In this document: positions 19,217-26,557 of the stretch, in pieces
Layout of the letters: the number at the start of each line of letters is the position of its first letter
Position numbering within the stretch: position 1 is the stretch's first letter
DNA from: CAWGXZ01 sp963826695
GTDB taxonomy: Bacteria; Pseudomonadota; Gammaproteobacteria; Burkholderiales; Burkholderiaceae_C
NCBI GenBank assembly: GCA_963826695.1
Contig: CAWGXZ010000009.1
Span: 62,001 to 126,000, forward strand
Length of the DNA: 64,000 nt
Reading direction: 5' to 3'
Program-made: the position numbers and the translations under genes
The notes under the pieces: model-generated
What the model was told of the DNA's origin: nothing
Database searches by the model: none
What the model saw: the letters and a program-made list of their open reading frames with translations, nothing else

Positions 19217-20361
19217 GCCTCGGCGTCTCCGAGCGGCATCACCAGGCGCACCAGCATGCCCTGCCCCGGCGCGCTGCGGATGGTGAGCCGGCCGCCGAAG
19301 TGCGCCGCGCGCTCGCGCATGCCCATCACGCCGTAGCTGCGCGCGTCGTGCAGCGCTTCGGGCGCGGTGCCGACGCCGTCGTCGCGCACCTCCAGATAAA
19401 GCACCGGGTCGGGCGGCGCATCGACGTCGATGCGAATCCACACCTTGGTCGCCTGGGCATGGCGCGCGATGTTCGACAGCACCTCCTGGAAGATGCGGAA
19501 AACGGCGATCGCCACGCCGCCCTCGGGTGCCGCGACGCCCGCCGTCACGTGGATCTTCAGCTCGGCCTGCAGCTCGGCGCTTTGCAGCCACTCGCCCGCC
19601 TGCCATTCGAGCGCGGCCCACAGCCCCTGGTGGTCGAGGATGCTCGGCCGCAGGTCGGTGATGATGCGGCCGACCTTGTCGACCGCGGTGTCGATCAGCC
19701 GCCCCATCCGGTCGCACTTGGCCGCCAGCTCGTCGCGGCTCTGCACCGGATGGCCGATGCGCCGTTCGAGCCAGTTCACGTCCATCTTCAGCGCCACCAG
19801 CAGCGAGCCGAGTTCGTCGTGGATTTCGCGGGCGATCCGCTTGCGCTCGGTTTCGCGAACCCATTCGAGGTGGTGGGCGAGCTCGCGCAGTTCACGGGTA
19901 CGCGTTGCAACCCGGGACTCCAGCTCGTCGTTGGTGCGCTCGAGCAGCGCCTGTGCGCGCTTGCGTTCGGTGATGTCGACGAAGGTGACGACCGCGCCGC
20001 GCACCCTGCCGTCCTCGACCACCGGATAGCTCGAGTACTCGGCCGCGAAGGCGCTGCCGTCGGCCCGCCACAGCACCTCGCCGTCGATGCGGCACGGCAG
20101 GCCGCGGCGGAAGGCATTGAAGATCGGGCAATCGCGCTCCGGGTAGTGCCGGCCGTCGGAATGCGTGTGGTGGATCAGCTCGTGCATGTTGCGGCCGAGC
20201 ACCTGCTCGCCTCGCCAGCCCAGCATCTCGGCCGCGGCGCGGTTGACGAAGGTGCAGTCGCCCGCCAGGTCGATGCCGAAGATGCCTTCGCCGGTCGATT
20301 CGAGCAGCAGCTTGAGCCGGTCGGCCGTGGTCGCGTCGTGCATGCCGGTGTCGGGTTCCAT
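19213..20361 (-). CDS. PAS-containing HisKA_3 sensor histidine kinase
   Basis: This gene encodes 382 residues with no transmembrane segment, so it is a cytoplasmic sensor. A PAS domain (about 15-130) begins LLLESTGEGIFGIDLAGDCT, followed by the PAC motif FVDITERKRAQ. The dimerisation and phospho-acceptor domain of the NarX class has ETERKRIAREIHDELGSLL with His181. The ATPase domain (about 275-378) shows FRIFQEVLSNIARHA (N-box), DDGVG (G1) and GVMGMRERA. The signal is unknown; the PAS core lacks an obvious haem or flavin residue. ATG 20361 was chosen; an in-frame ATG seven codons later is possible. It lies 14 bases after the RES toxin gene. Confidence 0.92.
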   Translation of the reverse strand: MEPDTGMHDATTADRLKLLLESTGEGIFGIDLAGDCTFVNRAAAEMLGWRGEQVLGRNMHELIHHTHSDGRHYPERDCPIFNAFRRGLPCRIDGEVLWRADGSAFAAEYSSYPVVEDGRVRGAVVTFVDITERKRAQALLERTNDELESRVATRTRELRELAHHLEWVRETERKRIAREIHDELGSLLVALKMDVNWLERRIGHPVQSRDELAAKCDRMGRLIDTAVDKVGRIITDLRPSILDHQGLWAALEWQAGEWLQSAELQAELKIHVTAGVAAPEGGVAIAVFRIFQEVLSNIARHAQATKVWIRIDVDAPPDPVLYLEVRDDGVGTAPEALHDARSYGVMGMRERAAHFGGRLTIRSAPGQGMLVRLVMPLGDAEA

Positions 20362-20375
20362 GTCGGATGCTGCGC

Positions 20376-20849
20376 TCAGCCGAGCCGGCCGTCGTAGAGC
20401 CAGCGGCGCAGCTTGGTCGTGCGCAGCTGTGCGGCGTCGGGATGCGCCGGATTGATCAGCAGGTTGGACTCTTCCGGCACGATCACCGACGGCACCTCGG
20501 CAAGCAGGTTGCGCCCGGAAAGCAGCCATTCCTGGCCCCAGTTCAGCGACACGCGCCCGGGCGGCTCGGCGTCCCAGCCGATGAGCGACCGGTCGAACCC
20601 GAGCCGCGCCGTCCACAGCGCATCCGGAATATCGATGCGCACCAGGTAGCGGTTGAGCGGCAGGCCGAAGCCGGCATTGAAATGGACGACGGTCTCGAGG
20701 CAAGCCAGCGCCACCGACGAAGCCGCATACACCACCGGCGTGCCCTTGCGGTTCCAGCGGCCGCCGGTGCGCTCGGCGCCGCGTCCGCCAAGGTCGGTGG
20801 CATCCCAGTCGGGTGCATCGCTGGCGATGCGCCACACCGCGATCGTCAA
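20376..20849 (-). CDS. RES-domain NAD+-consuming toxin
   Basis: This gene encodes 157 residues from a TTG start at 20849 that overlaps the antitoxin stop (TTGA). RES-family marks are VWRIASDAPDWDATDLGGRG, the catalytic GGRWNRKGTPVVYAASSVAL and later VNWGQEWL-like and ESNLLINPAHPD. The three polar residues R-E-S that name the family are present in order: Arg in GGRWN, Glu in ACLETVVHF, and Ser in VIVPEESN. RES toxins degrade NAD+ and halt growth until neutralised. The sequence tail YDGRLG is normal. The conserved overlap with the Xre/MbcA-like partner supports a working module. Confidence 0.88.
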   Translation of the reverse strand: MTIAVWRIASDAPDWDATDLGGRGAERTGGRWNRKGTPVVYAASSVALACLETVVHFNAGFGLPLNRYLVRIDIPDALWTARLGFDRSLIGWDAEPPGRVSLNWGQEWLLSGRNLLAEVPSVIVPEESNLLINPAHPDAAQLRTTKLRRWLYDGRLG

Positions 20850-21271
20850 GCGTAGGCGCCTGTCTGGATGCGGCCCAGCATGTCGCCCACCAGCGCCTGC
20901 CCCTCGGCGGTGTCGATGAATTCGCCCGGCGTGCGGCCGCCGAGCGCCGGCAGCGGTTGCTCGAGCCAACCGGCGAGCCAGCTCGGCGCATCGAAGCCGG
21001 CCGGCTCGCCCGATTCGGCGACGATCGCCTCGACCTGCCCGATCAGGCGCGCCAGGCCGATCAGCCGCTCGCCCTCGTCGCGCGACAGCGACCGGTCTTC
21101 GCGGACCTTGCGGTCGGTGGTCGAGCGCGGCAGGCCGAGCAGCCCATAGAGGCGTTCGTTGCTCAGGCCCATGCGCCGGCCGATGGCGGCCAGATCGCGC
21201 GCCATCACGCCGGTGCGTGCCCATTCGATGCGCTCGAGCGCATCGGCCCGGTAAAGGCCGACGAAGTCCAT
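20846..21271 (-). CDS. Xre/MbcA/ParS-type antitoxin of RES toxin
   Basis: From ATG 21271 the protein has 141 residues: an N-terminal helix-turn-helix-like region (ALERIEWARTGVMARDLAAI, then MGLSNERLYGLLGLPRSTTD) and a C-terminal MbcA/ParS toxin-binding domain (WLEQPLPALGGRTPGEFIDT followed by EGQALVGDMLGRI). These are the standard halves of RES antitoxins. A GTG at 21415 would add 48 Pro/Ser/Ala-rich residues. A well-placed ribosome site (GGAG at about 21435) serves an ATG at 21426 that is out of frame, so either the longer form is real with one indel or the short form is used. It is first in the operon, with repeat copy 2 upstream. Confidence 0.82.
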   Translation of the reverse strand: MDFVGLYRADALERIEWARTGVMARDLAAIGRRMGLSNERLYGLLGLPRSTTDRKVREDRSLSRDEGERLIGLARLIGQVEAIVAESGEPAGFDAPSWLAGWLEQPLPALGGRTPGEFIDTAEGQALVGDMLGRIQTGAYA

Positions 21272-21519
21272 CGGCCCGGGTTCATGCGCGGGCTGGCTGT
21301 GTGCGTGCCAGCGGGGCGCGGATTGCTCGAATACGGGGGTGGCGCCGCTGCTGCGGGCGGCGGGCGGCGAGGGCCGCTTGTGGAAGCGCGGGGCTGGGCT
21401 CGGCTGCAAGTGCACGGATCGGCATTCTTGCTCCTTTGAGGAAACAGTTTAGCTCGCTCGAGGATGAGGGCTGCAAGGGTCTTCCTTCGGTGCTTCAGTA
21501 GGTGGTCCCCCCGGGGGTC

Positions 21520-22024
21520 CGTGCCTTGCCCGTTTTCCGCTGGCCTGTATCTGTTTTGACGCGCCGGGTGTCCGCCCCGGCGGGCGGGTAACTTTCTTCT
21601 GTCGGGGCCAGAAGAAAGTCACCAAAGAAGAGGCCCCGAATAGGATTTGGGCGTCACGCTTCGGCGGCAGGTGGTGCGCATAGGCTTGTGGCGCGAGAAC
21701 GTCCACCGCGTGCCGCACTGGCCAATCACGGCGGATTGTCCAGCCGCATTGAGTCAACCTAACCGCCGCATTCAGCGTCTGTCGCGCTGACGCCAGGGTG
21801 GAAATCGATGCTGCGCGATCGGCGTGGGCGGTTCACCCGAGAGGTTCTCGCGCCACCACGGCCTGCGGACCTGCCGTAGCCGAAGCGTGACGGCCAAATC
21901 GTGTTCAGGCCCTCTTCTTTGGTGACTTTCTTCTGGGCCCGACAGAAGAAAGTTACCCGCCCGCCGGGGCGGAATCCCGGCGCGTCAAAACAGATACACG
22001 TCAGCGCAAAACGGGCAAGGCACG
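21520..22024. repeat. long palindromic repeat, copy 2 (505 bp)
   Basis: This copy has the same architecture as the unit at 7918. The left end is CGTGCCTTGCCCG and the right end CGGGCAAGGCACG, and the match continues outward (GGGGGTC left, GACCCCC right). Both internal 11-bp hairpins with 7-base loops are present. It starts eight bases past the stop codon of the metal-binding protein gene and ends before the RES antitoxin. Left and right ends here match each other (CCTTGCCCG/CGGGCAAGG), whereas copy 1 has CCTTACACG/CGTGTAAGG at both of its ends. Confidence 0.9.
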
Positions 22025-22032
22025 GACCCCCG

Positions 22033-22953
22033 TCAGCGCCGAGAAGCCCCCAGTGCCGCCGCAAGCTCCCCCGTGTTGTGCGCGAGCATTCGCAAGTACG
22101 TGTCCGCCACCCCGCCGGGAGCCGACAGCGCGTCCGAATACAGCGTTCCGCCGATCGCCACGCCGGTTTCGCGGGCGATGCGCTCGATCAACCGCCGGTC
22201 GGTGGTGTTCTCGAGGAACAGCGCGCGCACGCGCTGCGCGCGAATCTGGCGAATCACGCCGGCCACCGCCGCCGCCGACGCGTCGCCCTCGCCCGACCAG
22301 CCCCTCGGCGCGAGGAAGGTGACACCAAACGCCTCGCCGAGGTAGCCGAAGGCGGCATGCGGCGAGATCGCTCGCCGATCGGCTGCCGGGACGGCGTCGA
22401 TCCCGGCGCGCGCGCGGCGGTCGATCTCGTCGATGCGGGCAGCGTAGGCCGCCGCGCGGGCGGCAAAGCCCGCTGCATCGGCGGGTCGCGCGTTGGCGAG
22501 CGCGGCGCGGATGTTCTCGACGTAGCGGCGGCCATGGCGGGGGTCCTGCCAGGCGTGCGGATCGGCGCTGGCACCGACGCGGCGGGGCTCGATGCCGCGC
22601 GTCGCCACCGCCACCGGCCCGCGGTAGCCCGAGACGCGGATCAACCGGTCGATCCAGCCCTCGAAGCCGAGGCCGTTGATCAGCACCAGGTCGGCGCGCG
22701 CCAGCCGCTGGGCGTCGCTCGGCGCCGGCTGGAAGGCATGGGCGTCGACGTCGGGACCCACCAGCGCATGCACCACGGCAGCGTCGCCGGCCACCTGGCG
22801 CGCCATGTCGGCGAGGATCGAGAAGCTGGCGACCACCTGCAGCGGCGGCGCTGCGGCTGCCGGCGCAGCCGGGGACCGCCCCGCCGCAGCCAGGCCCAGG
22901 CCGGCAGCGAGCAGCCGCCGCCGGCTTGCCAGCGCCGGGTGCTCAGGCCGCAC
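22033..22953 (-). CDS. zinc/manganese ABC transporter substrate-binding protein
   Basis: This gene encodes 306 residues from a GTG overlapping the permease gene by 11 bases. An N-terminal signal (RRRLLAAGLGLAAAG, twin-Arg-like but short) leads to the mature cluster A-I metal-binding fold: VVASFSILADMARQVAGD, the first His ligand in DAHAFQPAPSDA, DPHAWQDP, the His in ISPHAAFGYLG, and the C-terminal GGTLYSDALS with its Asp ligand. It lacks the long His-rich loop of ZnuA, so zinc and manganese are both possible. The Zur-like gene leading the operon favours zinc. It would deliver metal in the periplasm to the membrane permease. Confidence 0.88.
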   Translation of the reverse strand: MRPEHPALASRRRLLAAGLGLAAAGRSPAAPAAAAPPLQVVASFSILADMARQVAGDAAVVHALVGPDVDAHAFQPAPSDAQRLARADLVLINGLGFEGWIDRLIRVSGYRGPVAVATRGIEPRRVGASADPHAWQDPRHGRRYVENIRAALANARPADAAGFAARAAAYAARIDEIDRRARAGIDAVPAADRRAISPHAAFGYLGEAFGVTFLAPRGWSGEGDASAAAVAGVIRQIRAQRVRALFLENTTDRRLIERIARETGVAIGGTLYSDALSAPGGVADTYLRMLAHNTGELAAALGASRR

Positions 22954-23821
22954 GGTGCGAACGCAGCGCCAGGCGCCGGCTGAGCAGGCTGTCGCGGCGG
23001 CCGAGCAGCAGCGACGCGAGATAGACCGCGCCCGCCAACAGCACGATCGCGGGACCCGACGGCAGGTCGAGGTGGTACGACATCAGCAGCCCGCCGAAAC
23101 CACTGGCCACCGCGATCGCCGCCGCCACCGCCGACAGGCTCCACACGTCCTCGGCCCAGAAGCGCGCTGCCGTCGCCGGCAGCATCATCAGCCCGACCGC
23201 CATCAGGGTGCCGAGCGCCTGGAAGCCGGCGACGAGATTGAGCACCACCAGGATCAGGAAGCCGAAGTGCACCGCGCTGCCTGCACCCCCAACCGCGCGC
23301 AGGAAACCGGGGTCGACGCATTCGGCCAGCAACGGCCGCCAGGCCAGCGCCAGTGCGATCAACGTCAGGCTGGCGACGCCCGCCACCAGCAGCAGCGAGG
23401 CGTCGTCGACCGCGAGGACGCTGCCGAACAGCACATGCATCAGGTCGACCGGACTGCCGTGCGTCGAGATGATCATCACCCCCGCCGCCAGTGCGATCAG
23501 GTAGAAGGCAGCGAAGCTGGCGTCCTCGCGCTGTGCCGTGGCGCGGGTCACCCAGCCGGCGAGCACCGCCACCGCCAGCGCGGCGACGAAACCGCCACCC
23601 CCCATCGCGACCAGCGAGAAACCGGCAATCGCGAAGCCGATCGCCGCGCCGGGAAGCAGCGCATGCGCCATCGCGTCGCCGACCAGGCTCATGCGCCGCA
23701 GCACCAGCAGCGTGCCGATCGGGGCGCAGCCGATCCCGATCGCCAGGCAGGCGACGAGCGCCCGGCGCATGAAGCCGAACTCGGCAAAAGGCGCGATCAG
23801 CAAGGCTTCGAGCGCGTTCAT
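22943..23821 (-). CDS. zinc/manganese ABC transporter permease
   Basis: The protein of 292 residues, start MNALEALLIAPFAEFGFMRR, has about eight hydrophobic segments. Family blocks are GTLLVLRRMSLVGDAMAHAL (the conserved cytoplasmic helix of ZnuB/MntB) and VGLMMLPATAARFWA. It forms the inner-membrane pore with the ATPase and binding protein next to it. A 67-bp gap separates it from the ATPase gene upstream, the largest gap in the operon; no terminator is visible there. The tail ends RRLALRSHRAA. Confidence 0.9.
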   Translation of the reverse strand: MNALEALLIAPFAEFGFMRRALVACLAIGIGCAPIGTLLVLRRMSLVGDAMAHALLPGAAIGFAIAGFSLVAMGGGGFVAALAVAVLAGWVTRATAQREDASFAAFYLIALAAGVMIISTHGSPVDLMHVLFGSVLAVDDASLLLVAGVASLTLIALALAWRPLLAECVDPGFLRAVGGAGSAVHFGFLILVVLNLVAGFQALGTLMAVGLMMLPATAARFWAEDVWSLSAVAAAIAVASGFGGLLMSYHLDLPSGPAIVLLAGAVYLASLLLGRRDSLLSRRLALRSHRAA

Positions 23822-23888
23822 CGTCGCCCGGCCGCGCGCAGGGCGTCGTCGGTGATGCCGCAGGCCCCGCGGCGTTGCGCTGCGCAGT

Positions 23889-24722
23889 TCATGCGCCGAG
23901 TCCCAATGCTGCCGGGGCGGCCGAGACGGCACCCGGCATCGCCCGCTCGCAGCGCGGCGCGGTGTCGTCCCACGACTCGGCCATGCGCCGGGCGCGCAAC
24001 AGGTTTTCCGGCAAAAGCACCTGCTCCGTAGGGCCCCAGGCGATCGCCTCGCGCGCCAGCAGCAGCGTCTCGGGAAAATTCGCGCGCACCTGATCGAGGT
24101 CGTGGAGCACGGCGACCACCGTTCGCGCCTCGCCATGCCAGCGGGCCACCACCGCCAGCAGGTCGGCGCTGGTGCGGCTGTCGATGCCGTTGAAGGGCTC
24201 GTCGAGCAGGATCAGCTGCGCGTCCTGAAGCACCACCCGGGCAAACAGCGCCCGCTGAAACTGGCCGACCGACAGGTGGGCGATCAGGCGCTGCTCGAAT
24301 CCGCCGAGCCCGACCGCCGCCAATGCGTCGCGCGCCTGGCGGTGAAGGTCGGCGCCGGCGCCGCGCAGCGCGCCGATGCGCGACCAGTGGCCGAGCATCA
24401 CCAGGTCGAGCAGGCGAATCGGAAAGCTGCGGTCGATGTTCGACTGCTGCGGCAGGTAGGCCACATTGCCGCGCAGCCCGTCGGCGAAGTCGATGTGGCC
24501 GCCCGCAGGCTGCAGACGGCCGATCAGCGCGTCGAGCAGGCTGCTCTTGCCCGCGCCGTTCGGGCCGACGATTGCCGTCAGCGAGCCGCGCCGCAAGGCG
24601 CCGCTCAGGTGATGCACGGCGGGATGGCGCTGGTGCGTGACCGTGAGGTCGCGAATGCGCACGGCTGCGCTGTCGGCGATCGCCTCTGCCCCCGAAGGCA
24701 CGGAAGTCCGAATGGCACTCAT
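23889..24722 (-). CDS. zinc/manganese ABC transporter ATP-binding protein
   Basis: This gene encodes 277 residues from the ATG at 24722, which overlaps the stop codon of the small membrane protein (ATGA). Walker A is GPNGAGKSS (about 52-60), the Q-loop region YLPQQSNIDRSFPI is typical of metal ABC ATPases, the signature is the variant HLSVGQFQRALFARV, Walker B is LILLDEPFNGID and the switch His is VLHDLDQVRANFPE. The C-terminal tail (CERAMPGAVSAAPAALGLGA) is unremarkable. It energises uptake of the divalent metal with the permease and binding protein downstream. Confidence 0.9.
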   Translation of the reverse strand: MSAIRTSVPSGAEAIADSAAVRIRDLTVTHQRHPAVHHLSGALRRGSLTAIVGPNGAGKSSLLDALIGRLQPAGGHIDFADGLRGNVAYLPQQSNIDRSFPIRLLDLVMLGHWSRIGALRGAGADLHRQARDALAAVGLGGFEQRLIAHLSVGQFQRALFARVVLQDAQLILLDEPFNGIDSRTSADLLAVVARWHGEARTVVAVLHDLDQVRANFPETLLLAREAIAWGPTEQVLLPENLLRARRMAESWDDTAPRCERAMPGAVSAAPAALGLGA

Positions 24723-24850
24723 CCCGGCAGCCCGAGCGCCCAACCGACGGCCAGCCAGAGCAACGCCAGGACGGCGCCGGCCGCGGCAACGCGCGGCCCG
24801 GCGCCGGCCATCAGCAGGCTGCGCGGCCGATGCGAATGCGGCGCCTTCAC
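24719..24850 (-). CDS. 43-residue single-pass membrane protein, translationally coupled
   Basis: This is a very short gene that is easily missed. The GTG start at 24850 overlaps the Zur stop codon (GTGA), and its own stop overlaps the ATPase start (ATGA), giving an unbroken chain of four-base overlaps. The peptide starts VKAPHSHRPRSLLMAGAGPR, then has one helix (AAAGAVLALLWLAVGWALGL). The His-Ser-His and Arg residues sit on the N-terminal side, which by the positive-inside rule should be cytoplasmic. No family recognised. Coupling and the helix argue that it is real. A role with the transporter is inferred from position only. Confidence 0.6.
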   Translation of the reverse strand: MKAPHSHRPRSLLMAGAGPRVAAAGAVLALLWLAVGWALGLPG

Positions 24851-25278
24851 GTCGACCCTCCCGCGCAGGCCGCGCAGCGCCCGTGCAGCGTGAGATCGTG
24901 GCGCTCGACCGTGAAGCCGGCCGGCGCCAGACGCTCGATGCCGCCCGGGCAGCCGTCGATCGGCATCACCAGGTCGCAGACTTCGCAGTGGAAATGGTGG
25001 TGGTGGTGATGCGCCGCGCCGGCTTGCACCGCGCCGTGGCTGCGGTGGCGCGCGCAACCGCCGCACGCCGCTTCGAATCGCGGCGACTGGCCGGGCAGTT
25101 CGACCCGGACCACCTGGGCATCGTCGTGCAGTGCCTTCAGCTGCCGGTAGACCGTCGACAGGTTGAGACTCGGCGCATGGGGTTGCGCCAAGGCCCAGAT
25201 CTCGGCCGGGCTGAGCGAGCGGCCGCTGGCCTCGAGCGCCTCGATCACGGCCTTCTTCTGACGGGTCTGACGTTCCAT
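24847..25278 (-). CDS. zur: Fur-family regulator, probably Zur
   Basis: This gene encodes 143 residues beginning MERQTRQKKAVIEALEASGR. The winged-helix DNA-binding half contains LSPAEIWALAQPHAPSLNLS and the recognition helix STVYRQLKALHDD. The C-terminal half has the metal-site run HHHHHHFHCEVCDLV, then CPGGIE and the terminal CAAC, giving two Cys pairs that usually hold structural zinc. The gene leads an operon of metal transport genes and would repress it, and itself, when zinc is plentiful. Fur or Mur identity cannot be excluded, but the Cys-rich and His-rich sensor region and the ZnuABC-like cargo favour Zur. A possible operator lies a few bases upstream. Confidence 0.83.
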   Translation of the reverse strand: MERQTRQKKAVIEALEASGRSLSPAEIWALAQPHAPSLNLSTVYRQLKALHDDAQVVRVELPGQSPRFEAACGGCARHRSHGAVQAGAAHHHHHHFHCEVCDLVMPIDGCPGGIERLAPAGFTVERHDLTLHGRCAACAGGST

Positions 25279-25284
25279 GCATCC

Positions 25285-25306
25285 AAATGCTAGTGCAACT
25301 GCATTT
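25285..25306. promoter_or_regulatory. putative Zur/Fur operator in divergent promoter
   Basis: AAATGC and GCATTT face each other around a ten-base core (TAGTGCAACT) just upstream of the regulator start (25278) and about 50 bp before the divergent thioesterase start (25355). This short stretch is clearly more AT-rich than anything nearby. Spacing and AT-rich arms resemble Fur-family boxes, though it is not a close match to the published enterobacterial Zur box. Binding is inferred. Confidence 0.5.
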
Positions 25307-25354
25307 GCATTATGCGACGGCTCCCGCATGGGACGGCCGCGGCAGAATCGGCGC

Positions 25355-25756
25355 ATGAGTGCTGAACTGCCGTTGGACAACCCGTTCCTGGTCTCGCTCG
25401 GTCTGCGGATGACCGCCTGGTCGCCCGGCGCCGTCGCGTTCGAGCTGGCGATGTCGCCGCGTCTGGGCAACCGCAGTGGCCGGGTGCAGGGCGGCGTGAT
25501 CTGCACCCTGCTCGACGCGGCAGCGGGGTATGCCGGCCTGTACACGCCGCCGGGCGAGCCCGAGGCACACAGCGTCACCCTGTCGCTGACCAGCCATTTC
25601 ATGAGCAGCGGCGAGGGATCGCTGTTGCGCGCGCGGGGGAATGTGGAGCGCCGCGGGCGCAGCGTTTATTTCGCGCGGGCGGAGGTTTGGCTGGACGGGG
25701 AGCAGTTGCTGGCAAGCGGAATCGGGGCGTTCAAGTATTTGCGCTCGGCAGGGTAG
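25355..25756 (+). CDS. PaaI-type hotdog thioesterase
   Basis: This gene encodes 133 residues beginning MSAELPLDNPFLVSLGLRMT. The hotdog-fold signature is GRVQGGVICTLLDAAAGYAG (residues about 43-62), where a Gln-Gly-Gly and an acidic residue on the long helix are the usual active-site elements; HFMSSGEGSLLRARG and GRSVYFARAEVW complete the sheet. Such enzymes hydrolyse acyl- or aryl-CoA thioesters in the cytoplasm. The ATG at 25355 was preferred to an upstream in-frame one at 25277 because the conserved fold starts here and the earlier one would overlap the Zur start. Confidence 0.87.
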   Translation: MSAELPLDNPFLVSLGLRMTAWSPGAVAFELAMSPRLGNRSGRVQGGVICTLLDAAAGYAGLYTPPGEPEAHSVTLSLTSHFMSSGEGSLLRARGNVERRGRSVYFARAEVWLDGEQLLASGIGAFKYLRSAG

Positions 25757-25789
25757 GTTTTTTGGGCGTGCCGGCCGGGGTTTTGCGTC

Positions 25790-26295
25790 CGTGCCTTACA
25801 CGTTTTCCGCTGGCGTGTGTCCGTTCTGACGCGCCGGGTGTCCGCCCCGGCGGGCGGGTAACTTTCTTCTGTCGGGGCCAGAAGAAAGTCACCAAAGAAG
25901 AGGCCCCGAACACGATTTGGGTGTCACGCTTCGGCGGCAGGTGGTGCGCGCGGGCCTGTGGCGCGAGAACTTCCGCCGCGTGCCGCACCGGCCAATTACG
26001 GTGGGTCGTCCAGCCGCATCGAGCCACCCTACCTGCTGCATTCAGCGGCTGGCGGGCTGACACCACGGTGGCAAAGCGATGCTTCGCGATCGGCACCTGC
26101 AACTCACAGAAGAGGTTCTCGCGCCACCGCGGCTGGCGGACCACCTGTGGCCGAAGCGTGACGGCCAAATCGTGTTCAGGCCCTCTTCTTTGGTGACTTT
26201 CTTCTGGGCCCGACAGAAGAAAGTTACCCGCCCGCCGGGGCGGAATCCCGGCGCGTCAAAACAGATACACGCCAGCGGCAAACGGGCAAGGCACG
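25790..26295. repeat. long palindromic repeat, copy 3 (506 bp)
   Basis: This is the third unit of the same family, with inverted ends CGTGCCTTACACG and CGGGCAAGGCACG and both 11-bp hairpins. It begins 33 bp after the thioesterase stop. About 260 bp with nothing I can assign separate it from the next gene. The outer match continues as TTTTGCGTC on the left and GACAAAA on the right. Confidence 0.9.
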
Positions 26296-26557
26296 GACAA
26301 AAACAGTAGGCAGCCAGCCGACACCGCCTGCGCCAGCGCCGCCTCGTCAGCGTCGAGAACATCGACCCGCGGGATCGAGCAGATAAAAAGCCGCACTGGC
26401 ATCGGTCATGGCAGCCTCGATCACAGTCGCGACAGTTGCCATCCCAAGCTGCAAGCCCTCAGCGAACCGCTGCACAACACCTCGGCGACAATCGGGCACG
26501 GTCGTCGGCACCCCTGCCGGCGGCCGTTGTGCTTTCTTGATCAGGACCTCGCCCCGG

